Source: Pseudobacteriovorax antillogorgiicola (GTDB lineage Bacteria > Bdellovibrionota_B > Oligoflexia > Oligoflexales > RGVZ01). From it: DNA of 6,507 bases. Of the stretch, positions 1 to 6,133 are shown one piece after another. Under the pieces are notes generated by a model, which saw only the letters and a program-made list of their open reading frames with translations, was not told the DNA's origin and made no database searches. The stretch lies in contig CAMDGW010000138.1 of assembly GCA_945897695.1 (NCBI GenBank), forward strand, positions 1 to 6,507, in the 5' to 3' direction. Both the position numbers and the translations under genes were made by a program. Each line of letters starts with the position of its first letter. Positions within the stretch are counted from its first letter, which is position 1.

Positions 1-922
1 CATTGTCCCCATCCCACGCCAGCCAGCAGAAGATGTATTCACTTTCAAACCTGGCGGCCATTTCAGCAAAGGTGTCACTAACCTGGGATAGAAGTCTCTT
101 ATATCGGTTTTCTCCCTTAGCTAGAGGCTTCCAATCGCCGTTCGCAAGTTCGCGATTGATAAAAAAGTCGATTGCAGCTTTGAGGCGAGGGAGATTTCCC
201 TGCTTCAGATGATTAAAGAAATGGCTTGGTCGTAGCAAATTACTTCCTGCTCGCACGTTGATACTCAAATTTCCTGGGAACTCAATAACGCAAAGAATTC
301 GCTCAGTTGGGATCCCGTTTTTGTGCATAATTTCTGAAAAGATTGCTCCAGTGACGCCGTCATCGAGATCACTATAGCCGCAGCCGTAGCTCACACTGGG
401 ATCGCCTGTGCGAAAGAATTTTTTGAAGATATGGGTCGCTGGACTTAGACAAGTTGCACCTGTACCGCAGCTTGTAATGTCCCATGTTTTACCATTTCCA
501 TGCCAGGTGCCGTTCCAGAGGCTCCTACCGTCGCCACTTGTAATGCCGGTTTTTCCTGGGTGCTGAAGCTGAAGGTAACGAGTAGCCATATAATGATGGG
601 GTTTGATTTCACTTGGTGGAATTTTTACACCATGGATAAGGTCGTACTCATTGATGATCTGGATTGCAAATGTTTCCAACACTTGAGCTTCCAGTTGGGG
701 ATTGAGGGAATGAGCGTGATTTTCAGGCAGTAGTCCCATTTCCTTTGCCAGATCAAAGTTGAACCATGCAACCTTGCCATTCTTGCGCTGGCGGGCGCGG
801 TAGAGCACGTGGGAGCCTGGGACTTCGGTTTGCCAAGGGTGGCGTCCGTCGATCGTTGCAAAACCCGAATAATCATTCGCTGAGCGGCTGGCTTCTTTAG
901 CGCTTTGTGGGCGGATGGTCAT
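1..922 (-). CDS. SelO/YdiU-like (UPF0061) protein, divergent, C-terminus cut by window edge
   Basis: I translated the minus strand from position 922; the frame stays open to the window edge, giving 307 complete residues. ATG 922-920 is chosen because a strong AGGAGGT ribosome binding site (938-932) lies 9 bases upstream. The pattern follows the SelO pseudokinase-fold AMP-transferases in order: GDGRSLWNG (residues 130-138), WDITSCGTGAT (147-157), FSEIMHKNGIPTERIL (195-210, matching SelO SEAMxxLGIPTTRAL), VRAGSNLLRPSHFFNHL (223-239, matching VRVAPSHIRFGHFE) and, at the very edge, WDGDN (303-307), which lines up with SelO NTDN. SelO enzymes move AMP from ATP to Ser/Thr/Tyr of target proteins. 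Identity to canonical SelO looks low. The canonical LKG lysine that contacts ATP falls on Cys152, so activity is uncertain. The Asp-Asn pair thought to serve catalysis and metal binding is kept. The gene is divergent from the osmC-like gene. The family call is moderately sure; function is inferred. Confidence 0.65.
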   Translation of the reverse strand, partial: MTIRPQSAKEASRSANDYSGFATIDGRHPWQTEVPGSHVLYRARQRKNGKVAWFNFDLAKEMGLLPENHAHSLNPQLEAQVLETFAIQIINEYDLIHGVKIPPSEIKPHHYMATRYLQLQHPGKTGITSGDGRSLWNGTWHGNGKTWDITSCGTGATCLSPATHIFKKFFRTGDPSVSYGCGYSDLDDGVTGAIFSEIMHKNGIPTERILCVIEFPGNLSINVRAGSNLLRPSHFFNHLKQGNLPRLKAAIDFFINRELANGDWKPLAKGENRYKRLLSQVSDTFAEMAARFESEYIFCWLAWDGDN

Positions 923-931
923 TTCCAGGAC

Positions 932-938
932 ACCTCCT
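932..938 (-). promoter_or_regulatory. Strong ribosome binding site of the SelO-like gene
   Basis: The plus-strand ACCTCCT reads AGGAGGT on the minus strand, a near-perfect anti-16S match, 9 bases before ATG 922. It fixes the start of a gene whose 3' end is not in the window. The same 9-base unit TTAGGAGGT (940-932) is repeated at 978-970, farther up the leader. Confidence 0.85.
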
Positions 939-1016
939 AATAGTTCATGTCTTGAGACTATTCGGAGGAACCTCCTAAGACTTTAGCCTTTATGGGGGGT
1001 TGCGCTCCCCGGAGGT
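932..1016 (-). promoter_or_regulatory. Candidate leader RNA switch with four alternating SD/anti-SD elements
   Basis: Read on the minus strand, the leader of the SelO-like gene has four elements in order. They are ACCTCC (1016-1011), TTAGGAGGT (978-970), CCTCCG (968-963) and TTAGGAGGT (940-932), the last being the true ribosome binding site. Element 3, extended as CCTCCGAATAG (968-958), pairs with CTATTAGGAGG (943-933) over 10 of 11 positions around a 14-base loop, burying the ribosome binding site. Element 1 pairs perfectly with GGAGGT of element 2, enclosing a GGGG/CCCC hairpin (1010-1007 with four of the C residues complementary to 994-999). Element 2 can instead pair with element 3 and free the site. 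The repeats are seen directly; a regulatory role is inference. It matches no riboswitch class I know. Confidence 0.45.
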
Positions 1017-1052
1017 GATAGGCAATTTTTAGCCGAGCCATGTAAGGCTTGA

Positions 1053-1081
1053 AGTGTAGTGTTTTGATGCGCTTGCGTCAG
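1053..1081 (-). promoter_or_regulatory. Weak sigma70-like promoter candidate for the SelO-like gene
   Basis: On the minus strand CTGACG (1081-1076) and TACACT (1058-1053) each match four of six consensus bases and are separated by exactly 17 bases. A transcript starting a few bases downstream would carry the whole repeated leader. The match is weak and could be chance. Confidence 0.25.
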
Positions 1082-1143
1082 TTGCAATGGCCGTTTTCGT
1101 TGGGAGTTTTTGCGGTTCTTCCTTGCTCTTTAGGGAGAATTAA

Positions 1144-1167
1144 ATGTTCAATACCGTGTGGTCGTGA
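1144..1167 (+). CDS. Possible seven-codon leader ORF upstream of the osmC-like gene
   Basis: ATG at 1144 is preceded by AGGGAG (1132-1137) at the ideal spacing of 6 bases and encodes MFNTVWS before TGA (1165-1167). This ribosome binding site is better placed than that of the osmC-like gene 56 bases downstream. The last two codons form the left arm of an inverted repeat. It could be a regulatory leader peptide, but such short frames arise often by chance. The overlapping TTAAAT (1140-1145) could instead be part of a promoter, in which case the ORF would not be transcribed. Confidence 0.2.
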   Translation: MFNTVWS

Positions 1168-1185
1168 TCGATTTGGTATCGACCA
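1159..1185. repeat. Inverted repeat TGGTCG...CGACCA upstream of the osmC-like gene
   Basis: TGGTCG (1159-1164) and CGACCA (1180-1185) are perfect 6-base inverted arms 15 bases apart. Alternative pairings share the same bases: TCGAT (1168-1172) with ATCGA (1178-1182), and ATACC (1151-1155) with GGTAT (1175-1179). It sits 38 bases before ATG 1224, so it could be an operator or an mRNA hairpin. The arms are short and the role is unproven. Confidence 0.3.
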
Positions 1186-1223
1186 GTAGTAGCCCCTAAC
1201 GTAGGCGAGAAAGTGAGGTAAGT

Positions 1224-1637
1224 ATGGGTGTGAAAATATCGGGAACATTTGTTGGTGGTCTTTCGATGGAGATGACCCATGAATTATCAAAAACAAAACT
1301 GTTGACTGATCCCCCTCTGGATAACGGAGGAGAGGGTAGAAGTTTTTCTCCCACCGATCTGGTGGCCACCGCAATTGGGTCTTGTATAATGAGCGTGATG
1401 GCTATTTACGCCAAAAAAAACGGAGTTAATCTCAAAGGCATGGCGTGTCAGGTTGAAAAACACATGAGCCAGGATTTGCCCCGAAGAATCTCTGCATTAG
1501 ACGTCGTGATAATCATGCCCGGACACCTTTCGGAAGCCCAAAGAAAAGAGCTCGAAGTCATTGGCAATAACTGTCCAGTCATTCACAGTATCAGTTCTGC
1601 CATTGCACTGAATAAAACTTACCGCTACGAGGCCTAA
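1224..1637 (+). CDS. OsmC family protein
   Basis: This 137-residue protein has the length and order of small OsmC/Ohr-fold proteins. Residues 1-40 form the N-terminal strands ending in LTDPPLDNGGEGRS. Then come SPTDLVATAIGSC (42-54), carrying the first cysteine (Cys54) at the start of the core helix, and NNCPVIHSI (115-123), with the second (Cys117). Paired cysteines like these serve as peroxidatic and resolving thiols in characterised members, which reduce organic hydroperoxides; Glu37 may be the conserved acid. No arginine occurs before residue 39, so the active-site Arg of classical Ohr appears absent and I do not call it Ohr or OsmC proper. A third cysteine, Cys75, is extra. ATG 1224 fits the family N-terminus, although its GAGGT (1215-1219) stands only 4 bases away. 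The next gene starts one base after the stop, so the two are almost surely co-transcribed. It should act in the cytoplasm; the substrate is unknown. Confidence 0.88.
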   Translation: MGVKISGTFVGGLSMEMTHELSKTKLLTDPPLDNGGEGRSFSPTDLVATAIGSCIMSVMAIYAKKNGVNLKGMACQVEKHMSQDLPRRISALDVVIIMPGHLSEAQRKELEVIGNNCPVIHSISSAIALNKTYRYEA

Positions 1638-1638
1638 A

Positions 1639-2928
1639 TTGTCCAAAGCACAGGTGACATTTAAGGATGTTAGCGAGGCGTTTGATCTTATCAAATCTGG
1701 ATCTACGATTGTCACGGCCATGGCTGCAGCTGAGCCGCAGTTGTTTTGGTCTAATCTTCATCAAAAGGCGCAGAAATTTAGTAATGTACGGATCTTTTGT
1801 GCGAACCCGAGCCGGCCTTGGCCTGCCATTGCCGACGATTCTATGGGTGATCATTTTGAATTTGTGATTATGTTTATGACGTGTGCAATTCGTAAATTAC
1901 AGGGTCGTGGGTTTGTGCATTATATGCCGCAGCACCTTTCAAGGTGGTCCCAAAACCTGAAAGATCGCACGGGCGGCATTGATGTTTTTTGGGGAAGTTG
2001 TTCTGTGCCTGACAAACGAGGATTTGTCAGTCTGGGCACGTCAAATTGTTATGAATCAGAAGTGCTGCGGGCGGCAAAATATGTAGTACTAGAGGTTAAT
2101 CCAAATATGCCATCAACTTTTGGTGGCACAGAAGTGGCTTTGGATGAGGTGGATATTTTTATAGAGTCAAATTCGCCATTGCCTGAGGTTCCGCCCGCGT
2201 TATTTGGAGATATTGAAGAGAAGATTGCGTCTTATGTTGTTGATCTTGTGCCTGATGGGGCGACCTTGCAGCTTGGTATTGGCGCTATACCAAACGCCGT
2301 GGGAAAGCTGCTAAAAAATAAGAAAGATCTTGGCGTACATACCGAGATGATCAATGATGCTTTCATGGACCTTTATTTGAGTGGTGTGATTACAGGACGG
2401 CAGAAATCCATTTGGCCTCGAAAGATCGTTGGTGCGTTTGCCTATGGGAGTCGTGCTTTGTACGACTTTGTGAGCGAAAATCCTGTTGTCGAGATACATC
2501 CGGCCTCGGTTGTTAATGATCCCTACCGGATTGGTCGCAATCATAAAATGATATCTCTAAATTCAGCCGTAGAGGTTGATCTAACTGGGCAGATTTGCAG
2601 TGAATCGGTCGGCCATAAAGAATTGAGCGGTGTCGGTGGTGCTGCTGATACACATATTGGCGCACAACGAAGCCCTGGTGGGCGAGGAATTATTGCCATC
2701 AGCTCGACCATGAAAGATGGTACCCGCAGTAAAATTGTCAGCACTCTTCAACCAGGCGCCAAGGTGAGTATTTCCCGCAACGATGTGGACACGATCGTAA
2801 CAGAATACGGAGTAGCTCAGCTCAAAGGAAAGACGGTACCAGAGCGAATTCGCGAGATGATTGGTGTTGCTCATCCGCAGTTTCGAGATTTATTGCTGAA
2901 AGAAGCAAGAGAACTTTTATATATTTAA
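1639..2928 (+). CDS. Acetyl-CoA hydrolase/transferase family protein (4-hydroxybutyrate CoA-transferase-like)
   Basis: This 429-residue protein has the full length of the Cat2/AbfT-type class I CoA-transferases, which swap CoA between an acyl-CoA and a free acid such as acetate; some relatives hydrolyse acetyl-CoA. Landmarks are FVSLGTS (129-135), EVNPNMPSTFG (152-162), LGIGAIPNAVG (212-222), and VHTEM (233-237), whose Glu236 aligns with the glutamate that forms the glutamyl-CoA thioester. Further on are VNDPYRIGRN (292-301), VDLTGQIC (313-320), the CoA-site loop SGVGGAADT (330-338), and VTEYGVAQLKGK (387-398). The loop is usually GVGGQVDF, so Ala335 and Thr338 are deviations that may affect the acyl substrate. 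TTG 1639 is the start because GAGG (1629-1632) lies 6 bases upstream and IKSGSTIVTAMAAAEPQ aligns with the family N-terminus. Later ATGs would cut it. The start lies one base after the osmC-like stop, suggesting translational coupling. The actual acyl-CoA is not readable from sequence. Confidence 0.88.
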   Translation: MSKAQVTFKDVSEAFDLIKSGSTIVTAMAAAEPQLFWSNLHQKAQKFSNVRIFCANPSRPWPAIADDSMGDHFEFVIMFMTCAIRKLQGRGFVHYMPQHLSRWSQNLKDRTGGIDVFWGSCSVPDKRGFVSLGTSNCYESEVLRAAKYVVLEVNPNMPSTFGGTEVALDEVDIFIESNSPLPEVPPALFGDIEEKIASYVVDLVPDGATLQLGIGAIPNAVGKLLKNKKDLGVHTEMINDAFMDLYLSGVITGRQKSIWPRKIVGAFAYGSRALYDFVSENPVVEIHPASVVNDPYRIGRNHKMISLNSAVEVDLTGQICSESVGHKELSGVGGAADTHIGAQRSPGGRGIIAISSTMKDGTRSKIVSTLQPGAKVSISRNDVDTIVTEYGVAQLKGKTVPERIREMIGVAHPQFRDLLLKEARELLYI

Positions 2929-2956
2929 TCGAAGATTGGGGTTTGGCAGTGTGTTG

Positions 2957-3700
2957 TTAGTCTTGAAGTTCTTTAACGGCTGTTTCCACCAAGGACTCTA
3001 TTGAATGCGTTGGAGCGATAACTACTTTGTCAAAATGCCCCTCTGCAAAAGCAGCCGTTGTTTGTCCGATGCAGCAAGCAATAACTTCGTGGCGAAGTCG
3101 GTTTTCAGACGGGTTTAAGGAACGAGTAAAACCGTCAATAGCCGATGGGCTTGCAAAGCAGACGACACCCTCAAGTGATTGAATGTATCGCTCAATATCA
3201 CTGTCGTCAGGCATTTTGCCGTGAGGAAGATGCAGTGCCTTCTCAGTGGCGTAGACAGCTAGAGGCTCAACGTGGATGTCATAACGAACAAGACTTCCTG
3301 CGATATCATAGCTAGGCTCTTTCGAGCATGGCCAAGCTACGTCAGTTCCTGGCCTTAAGTTTTGAGTCATCCATTCAGTTAACTGCTCGGCGTTGGAGAC
3401 CCCAGGCGGAACCTCAGCGTTGATCTTATGGCTTTTAAGCGCTTCTTTTGTTCCCGGACCGACGGCTAAAACGCCTTCACTGGATCGCATCAGGTTAAAA
3501 AGTGCTGGGTGGCGCGCTGAGTAACGAACCGCATTTCCACTCGTAAAAATAAAGATCTGAGGTTTTCTTTTTGGAAATTTTACAGCAAGGCCTGTCATTG
3601 CAATACAGGGTAGGTGGAGTACGTCGATATCGGTAACATCTAAAATGGGTTTATCGTGCTCCCAGTCGTCAGCTGATCTCGTCCAGATAAGTAAGGCCAT
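2957..3700 (-). CDS. hemD: Uroporphyrinogen-III synthase
   Basis: HemD closes linear hydroxymethylbilane while inverting ring D, giving uroporphyrinogen III, the branch point to heme, siroheme and corrinoids. The 247-residue protein has the normal length and the sparse family signature: FTSGNAVR (52-59), AVGPGTKEAL (79-88), VCFASPSAIDGF (180-191), CCIGQTTAAFA (209-219) and IAPTHSIESLVE (228-239). The Thr and Ser positions around the cleft are kept. The ATG at 3700 is the earliest possible, because an in-frame TGA directly precedes it, and GGGGAG (3716-3711) lies 10 bases upstream. Unlike the other junctions in this operon, 79 bases separate it from the hemC stop; a small inverted repeat, TCGGG/CCCGA (3718-3722 and 3733-3737), lies just upstream of the ribosome binding site. 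It is the last gene of the operon here and faces the CoA-transferase gene tail to tail. Confidence 0.93.
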   Translation of the reverse strand: MALLIWTRSADDWEHDKPILDVTDIDVLHLPCIAMTGLAVKFPKRKPQIFIFTSGNAVRYSARHPALFNLMRSSEGVLAVGPGTKEALKSHKINAEVPPGVSNAEQLTEWMTQNLRPGTDVAWPCSKEPSYDIAGSLVRYDIHVEPLAVYATEKALHLPHGKMPDDSDIERYIQSLEGVVCFASPSAIDGFTRSLNPSENRLRHEVIACCIGQTTAAFAEGHFDKVVIAPTHSIESLVETAVKELQD

Positions 3701-3779
3701 TCAGATTTTGCTCCCCTTCGGGTATTCATCGTCCCGATTCAAGGACAACAGTCTATTATGCAATGATTCGTAGCGTCAT

Positions 3780-4793
3780 TCAAATCCGGATATTGATACC
3801 AAGCTTTTCCAGTATATTATTCGCACCATTCTTACGTAGCTCATCAATCAAGGCATCTTCTAATAATATTTCGACATTTGGCGTATTTATGTTCATCGAA
3901 CAGATGGCGCTGGCACTACAGCCATCATTGGCCAAGACAATGGCACGAGCAATCAACGTGCCTGGTGACTGGGAGTCAGAAGCAACAAGACAACCAAAGG
4001 GCATGGTACAGTCCCCGCCTAGACGGGCCAGGACTGCGCGTTCAATGTTAATGGCTCGCCTTGTTTCTGGGCATTCTAGCTGAGACACTGTGTCGAATGC
4101 AGAAGAGGCTTTCAATGTTTCAATGGCAAGAGCCCCTTGGCCAGCGCATGGGATGAACCAGCAAGGATCAAGACGATGTGCATGAACATCATTAATACTC
4201 AAACGCTCAAGTGAAGCCTCTGCAAGAATCAATGCATGCCAATCACCGGCCTCCAGTTTCTTTAGCCGTGTATCCACATTGCCGCGAATCGGCACTGTCT
4301 TAATATTTGGACAGTCAGCCGCCAGAAGGGATTGCCTGCGAAGACTGGACGTGGCAACGGTCATTGGACCAAGAGTTTTCAAAAGGTTTGCGTTGATCAT
4401 GCAGCCTGGAGTCAGACCGAGTTTTGGCCAAACATTGTTTTTGAAAATGATGACATCTGCTGACTGGTGTCTTTTTAACACTGCTGCAAGCGCGAAACGG
4501 CTAGGTATTTTCGCGGGCATGTCTTTAAGGCTGTGAACTGCAAAATGAGCAGCCCCTTGAGCCATAGCCTCCTCAAGTTCCTTGATGAAAAGGCCCTTGC
4601 CACCAATTTCGTGTAGAAATCTGTCTTGCACGATGTCGCCAGTGGTTTTCCAAGTCTTAATTTCGACACCATGCCCAAGGCTGCGAACCTTATCTGCCAC
4701 AAAGTTTGCCTGCCACAAAGCCAAAGTGCTACCGCGGGAAGCTAGGATAAAGGACGGGCTCTCAGGTTGGTTGCGAGCAGACGATGGTATCAT
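3780..4793 (-). CDS. hemC: Porphobilinogen deaminase (hydroxymethylbilane synthase)
   Basis: HemC joins four porphobilinogens into hydroxymethylbilane on a covalent dipyrromethane cofactor. The 337-residue sequence shows ILASRGSTLALWQA (16-29), HSLKDMPA (87-94) with the catalytic Asp91, TSSLRRQ (148-154) and IRGNVDTRL (169-177) with the arginines that bind pyrrole carboxylates, and GAGQGALAIE-like CAGQGALAIE (216-225). GGDCTMPFG (259-267) follows, with Cys262 as the cofactor attachment site. All key residues are present. Compared with typical HemC it has a longer connector before TSSLRRQ (about residues 116-147), an N-terminal extension of roughly 12-15 residues, and about 20-30 extra residues overall. 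The ATG at 4793 overlaps the hemA stop in ATGA (4793-4790), with AAGGA (4807-4803) 9 bases upstream inside hemA, so translation is probably coupled. It is cytoplasmic. Confidence 0.96.
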   Translation of the reverse strand: MIPSSARNQPESPSFILASRGSTLALWQANFVADKVRSLGHGVEIKTWKTTGDIVQDRFLHEIGGKGLFIKELEEAMAQGAAHFAVHSLKDMPAKIPSRFALAAVLKRHQSADVIIFKNNVWPKLGLTPGCMINANLLKTLGPMTVATSSLRRQSLLAADCPNIKTVPIRGNVDTRLKKLEAGDWHALILAEASLERLSINDVHAHRLDPCWFIPCAGQGALAIETLKASSAFDTVSQLECPETRRAINIERAVLARLGGDCTMPFGCLVASDSQSPGTLIARAIVLANDGCSASAICSMNINTPNVEILLEDALIDELRKNGANNILEKLGINIRI

Positions 4794-6133
4794 GAACGGT
4801 TATCCTTGCTAAAAATCACCTGTAGAGCATTGCTTATCTGTCTAGCCTCTTCCGGGGTCGCCTGTTTGAGCGACTGAGCAATATCGCCAGTAACTCGTGA
4901 CGATATCGCATCAAGAAATCCTTCGATGGCTTCGCGTTGCTTTGGGGTCAAATCTGAAAAAATATCTTTATTAAACGTTTTGGACGCCTCTCGGCGGATC
5001 ATTTCGTTGATGTAACGCGAAGATTCCGAGATGGCAGGTACAACGTCGCGATGCGACAGCCATTGAGCAAATGCATCGACACTTGAACTTACAATGGCTG
5101 TTGCCTGCTTTACCGCATCTCTTCGCTTTTCCATATGAGCATCGACTACGGATTTTAGGTCATCAATATCAAATAAGTAAGTATCAGATACTTCAGACGC
5201 CTTTGGGTCAATATCTCGCGGCAGGGCAATATCGATTAAGAAAAGAGGCTCGTTGGCTCGTCCTTCAATGGCATCTTCTGCATGAGATTTTTCAATGATG
5301 TGGCCAGGGGCGCTCGTTGCACTAACGACCACATCTGCGCGAGCCATAAGATGGCTGAGATTTTCAAGGCTGTGATGTTCACCAAAACCAAGATGCTCAG
5401 TTAACTCAAACGCTTTCTGGCGACTTCTGTTGGCGATCATTAGGGATCTTGGCTTATAGGTTGTCACATATTCAGCAGCCACACGCGCCATTTCTCCGGC
5501 GCCGATAATTAAAAATCTCAACGAGGACAGATCATTTGATGCGCGTTTTGCGAGGTCAATTGCCGCATGAGAAATGCTCACACGATGGCGTCCAATGTCA
5601 GTATTGCTGCGCACATTCTTGGCGGTTGCTAAAGCGGCTTGTGAGAGGCGATCAAGCATCGGTCCAAATGTGCCGGATCCTCTTGCAAGGGACATGGCGT
5701 CTTTAAATTGCCCCGTAATTTGGGTTTCCCCCGGCACAAGAGAGTCCAGGCTTGAAGCAACCTTGAAAGCATGTCGCACAGCATCTATTCCCACCATTGT
5801 ATATAGAGACGTGATGCCGTCAGGCTCAGTAAACGCATGAGAGTTCGCCGCAAGTTGATGGAGGGCTGCATAAATGTCTCTTAGCGTTAAGGGATCGGTT
5901 GAGCGATCGCCAGCAAGAACTCCAAACACCTCGCAACGGTTACATGTCGACAGCACGGCAAGCTCTCTTAGGCCAAATCGCGCGGCCGTTAACGTGAGGG
6001 CAGAGGCAATTTGATCGGGGCTTAGGTAGAAAGACTCTCGCGTGGCAATATTTGCCGTGCGATGGTTGTTGCCAACACAAAAAAATACGGACGAACGCTC
6101 GTCTGCGATGTTTTTGATTGGCGTAACGGTCAT
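4790..6133 (-). CDS. hemA: Glutamyl-tRNA reductase
   Basis: HemA reduces glutamyl-tRNA(Glu) with NADPH to glutamate-1-semialdehyde, the first and usually rate-setting step of C5 tetrapyrrole synthesis. With the start at 6133 it has 447 residues. Landmarks are GNNHRTA (21-27), STCNRCEVF (62-70) with the thioester-forming Cys64, and GETQITGQFKDA (135-146). The NADPH site follows as IIGAGEMAR (209-217) and ANRS (234-237), then SATSAP (271-276) and DIALPRDIDP (301-310). The C-terminal helical dimerisation domain (about 320-447) is complete. The frame extends up to ATG 6172, but ATG 6133 is preferred. It makes an ATGA overlap with the hemX stop (6133-6130), has GGAG (6143-6140) 6 bases upstream, and starts nearer the conserved core. 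The upstream start would add 13 residues that fit no family feature. Its gene sits between hemX and hemC. In some bacteria HemX lowers HemA levels; whether it does so here is unknown. Confidence 0.96.
   Translation of the reverse strand: MTVTPIKNIADERSSVFFCVGNNHRTANIATRESFYLSPDQIASALTLTAARFGLRELAVLSTCNRCEVFGVLAGDRSTDPLTLRDIYAALHQLAANSHAFTEPDGITSLYTMVGIDAVRHAFKVASSLDSLVPGETQITGQFKDAMSLARGSGTFGPMLDRLSQAALATAKNVRSNTDIGRHRVSISHAAIDLAKRASNDLSSLRFLIIGAGEMARVAAEYVTTYKPRSLMIANRSRQKAFELTEHLGFGEHHSLENLSHLMARADVVVSATSAPGHIIEKSHAEDAIEGRANEPLFLIDIALPRDIDPKASEVSDTYLFDIDDLKSVVDAHMEKRRDAVKQATAIVSSSVDAFAQWLSHRDVVPAISESSRYINEMIRREASKTFNKDIFSDLTPKQREAIEGFLDAISSRVTGDIAQSLKQATPEEARQISNALQVIFSKDNRS

Larger units (their letters stand above)
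923..1223. other. Divergent intergenic region (301 bp)
   Basis: This stretch separates the start codons of the SelO-like gene (minus) and the osmC-like gene (plus), so it must hold both promoters. The left part (932-1016) is dominated by GGAGG/CCTCC repeats and a G6/C4 hairpin. The middle contains a short T run (1026-1030) and minor hairpins such as AGCC/GGCT (1036-1048). The right part contains a possible leader ORF (1144-1167) and an inverted repeat (1159-1185). I saw no convincing plus-strand promoter, no tRNA and no recognisable riboswitch. Confidence 0.8.

Noticed and set aside
500..876. Open frames at 500-733 (plus) and 625-876 (minus)
   Set aside because: Both lie inside the SelO-like gene in other frames and show no recognisable protein pattern.
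986..1030. Rho-independent terminator on the plus strand (G6/C4 hairpin, then AATTTTT)
   Set aside because: About 15 bases separate the GC stem from the T run, the outer GCCT/AGGC pairing is poor, and no plus-strand gene ends here.
1078..1374. 98-codon minus-strand frame across the osmC-like start
   Set aside because: It is antisense to the osmC-like gene and to its leader, has no family signature, and the plus-strand OsmC protein is well supported.
2009..2030. Perfect 8-base inverted repeat CTGACAAA...TTTGTCAG inside the CoA-transferase gene
   Set aside because: It lies fully within a conserved coding region (PDKRGFVSL), with no T run after it and no gene boundary nearby. Coding constraint plus chance explains it.
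2311..2874. Minus-strand frames of 67-97 codons opposite the CoA-transferase
   Set aside because: They are antisense to a protein with complete family motifs and have no support of their own.
3763..4083. 106-codon plus-strand frame opposite hemC
   Set aside because: It is antisense to the C-terminal part of hemC, including the cofactor cysteine region, and has no recognisable features.
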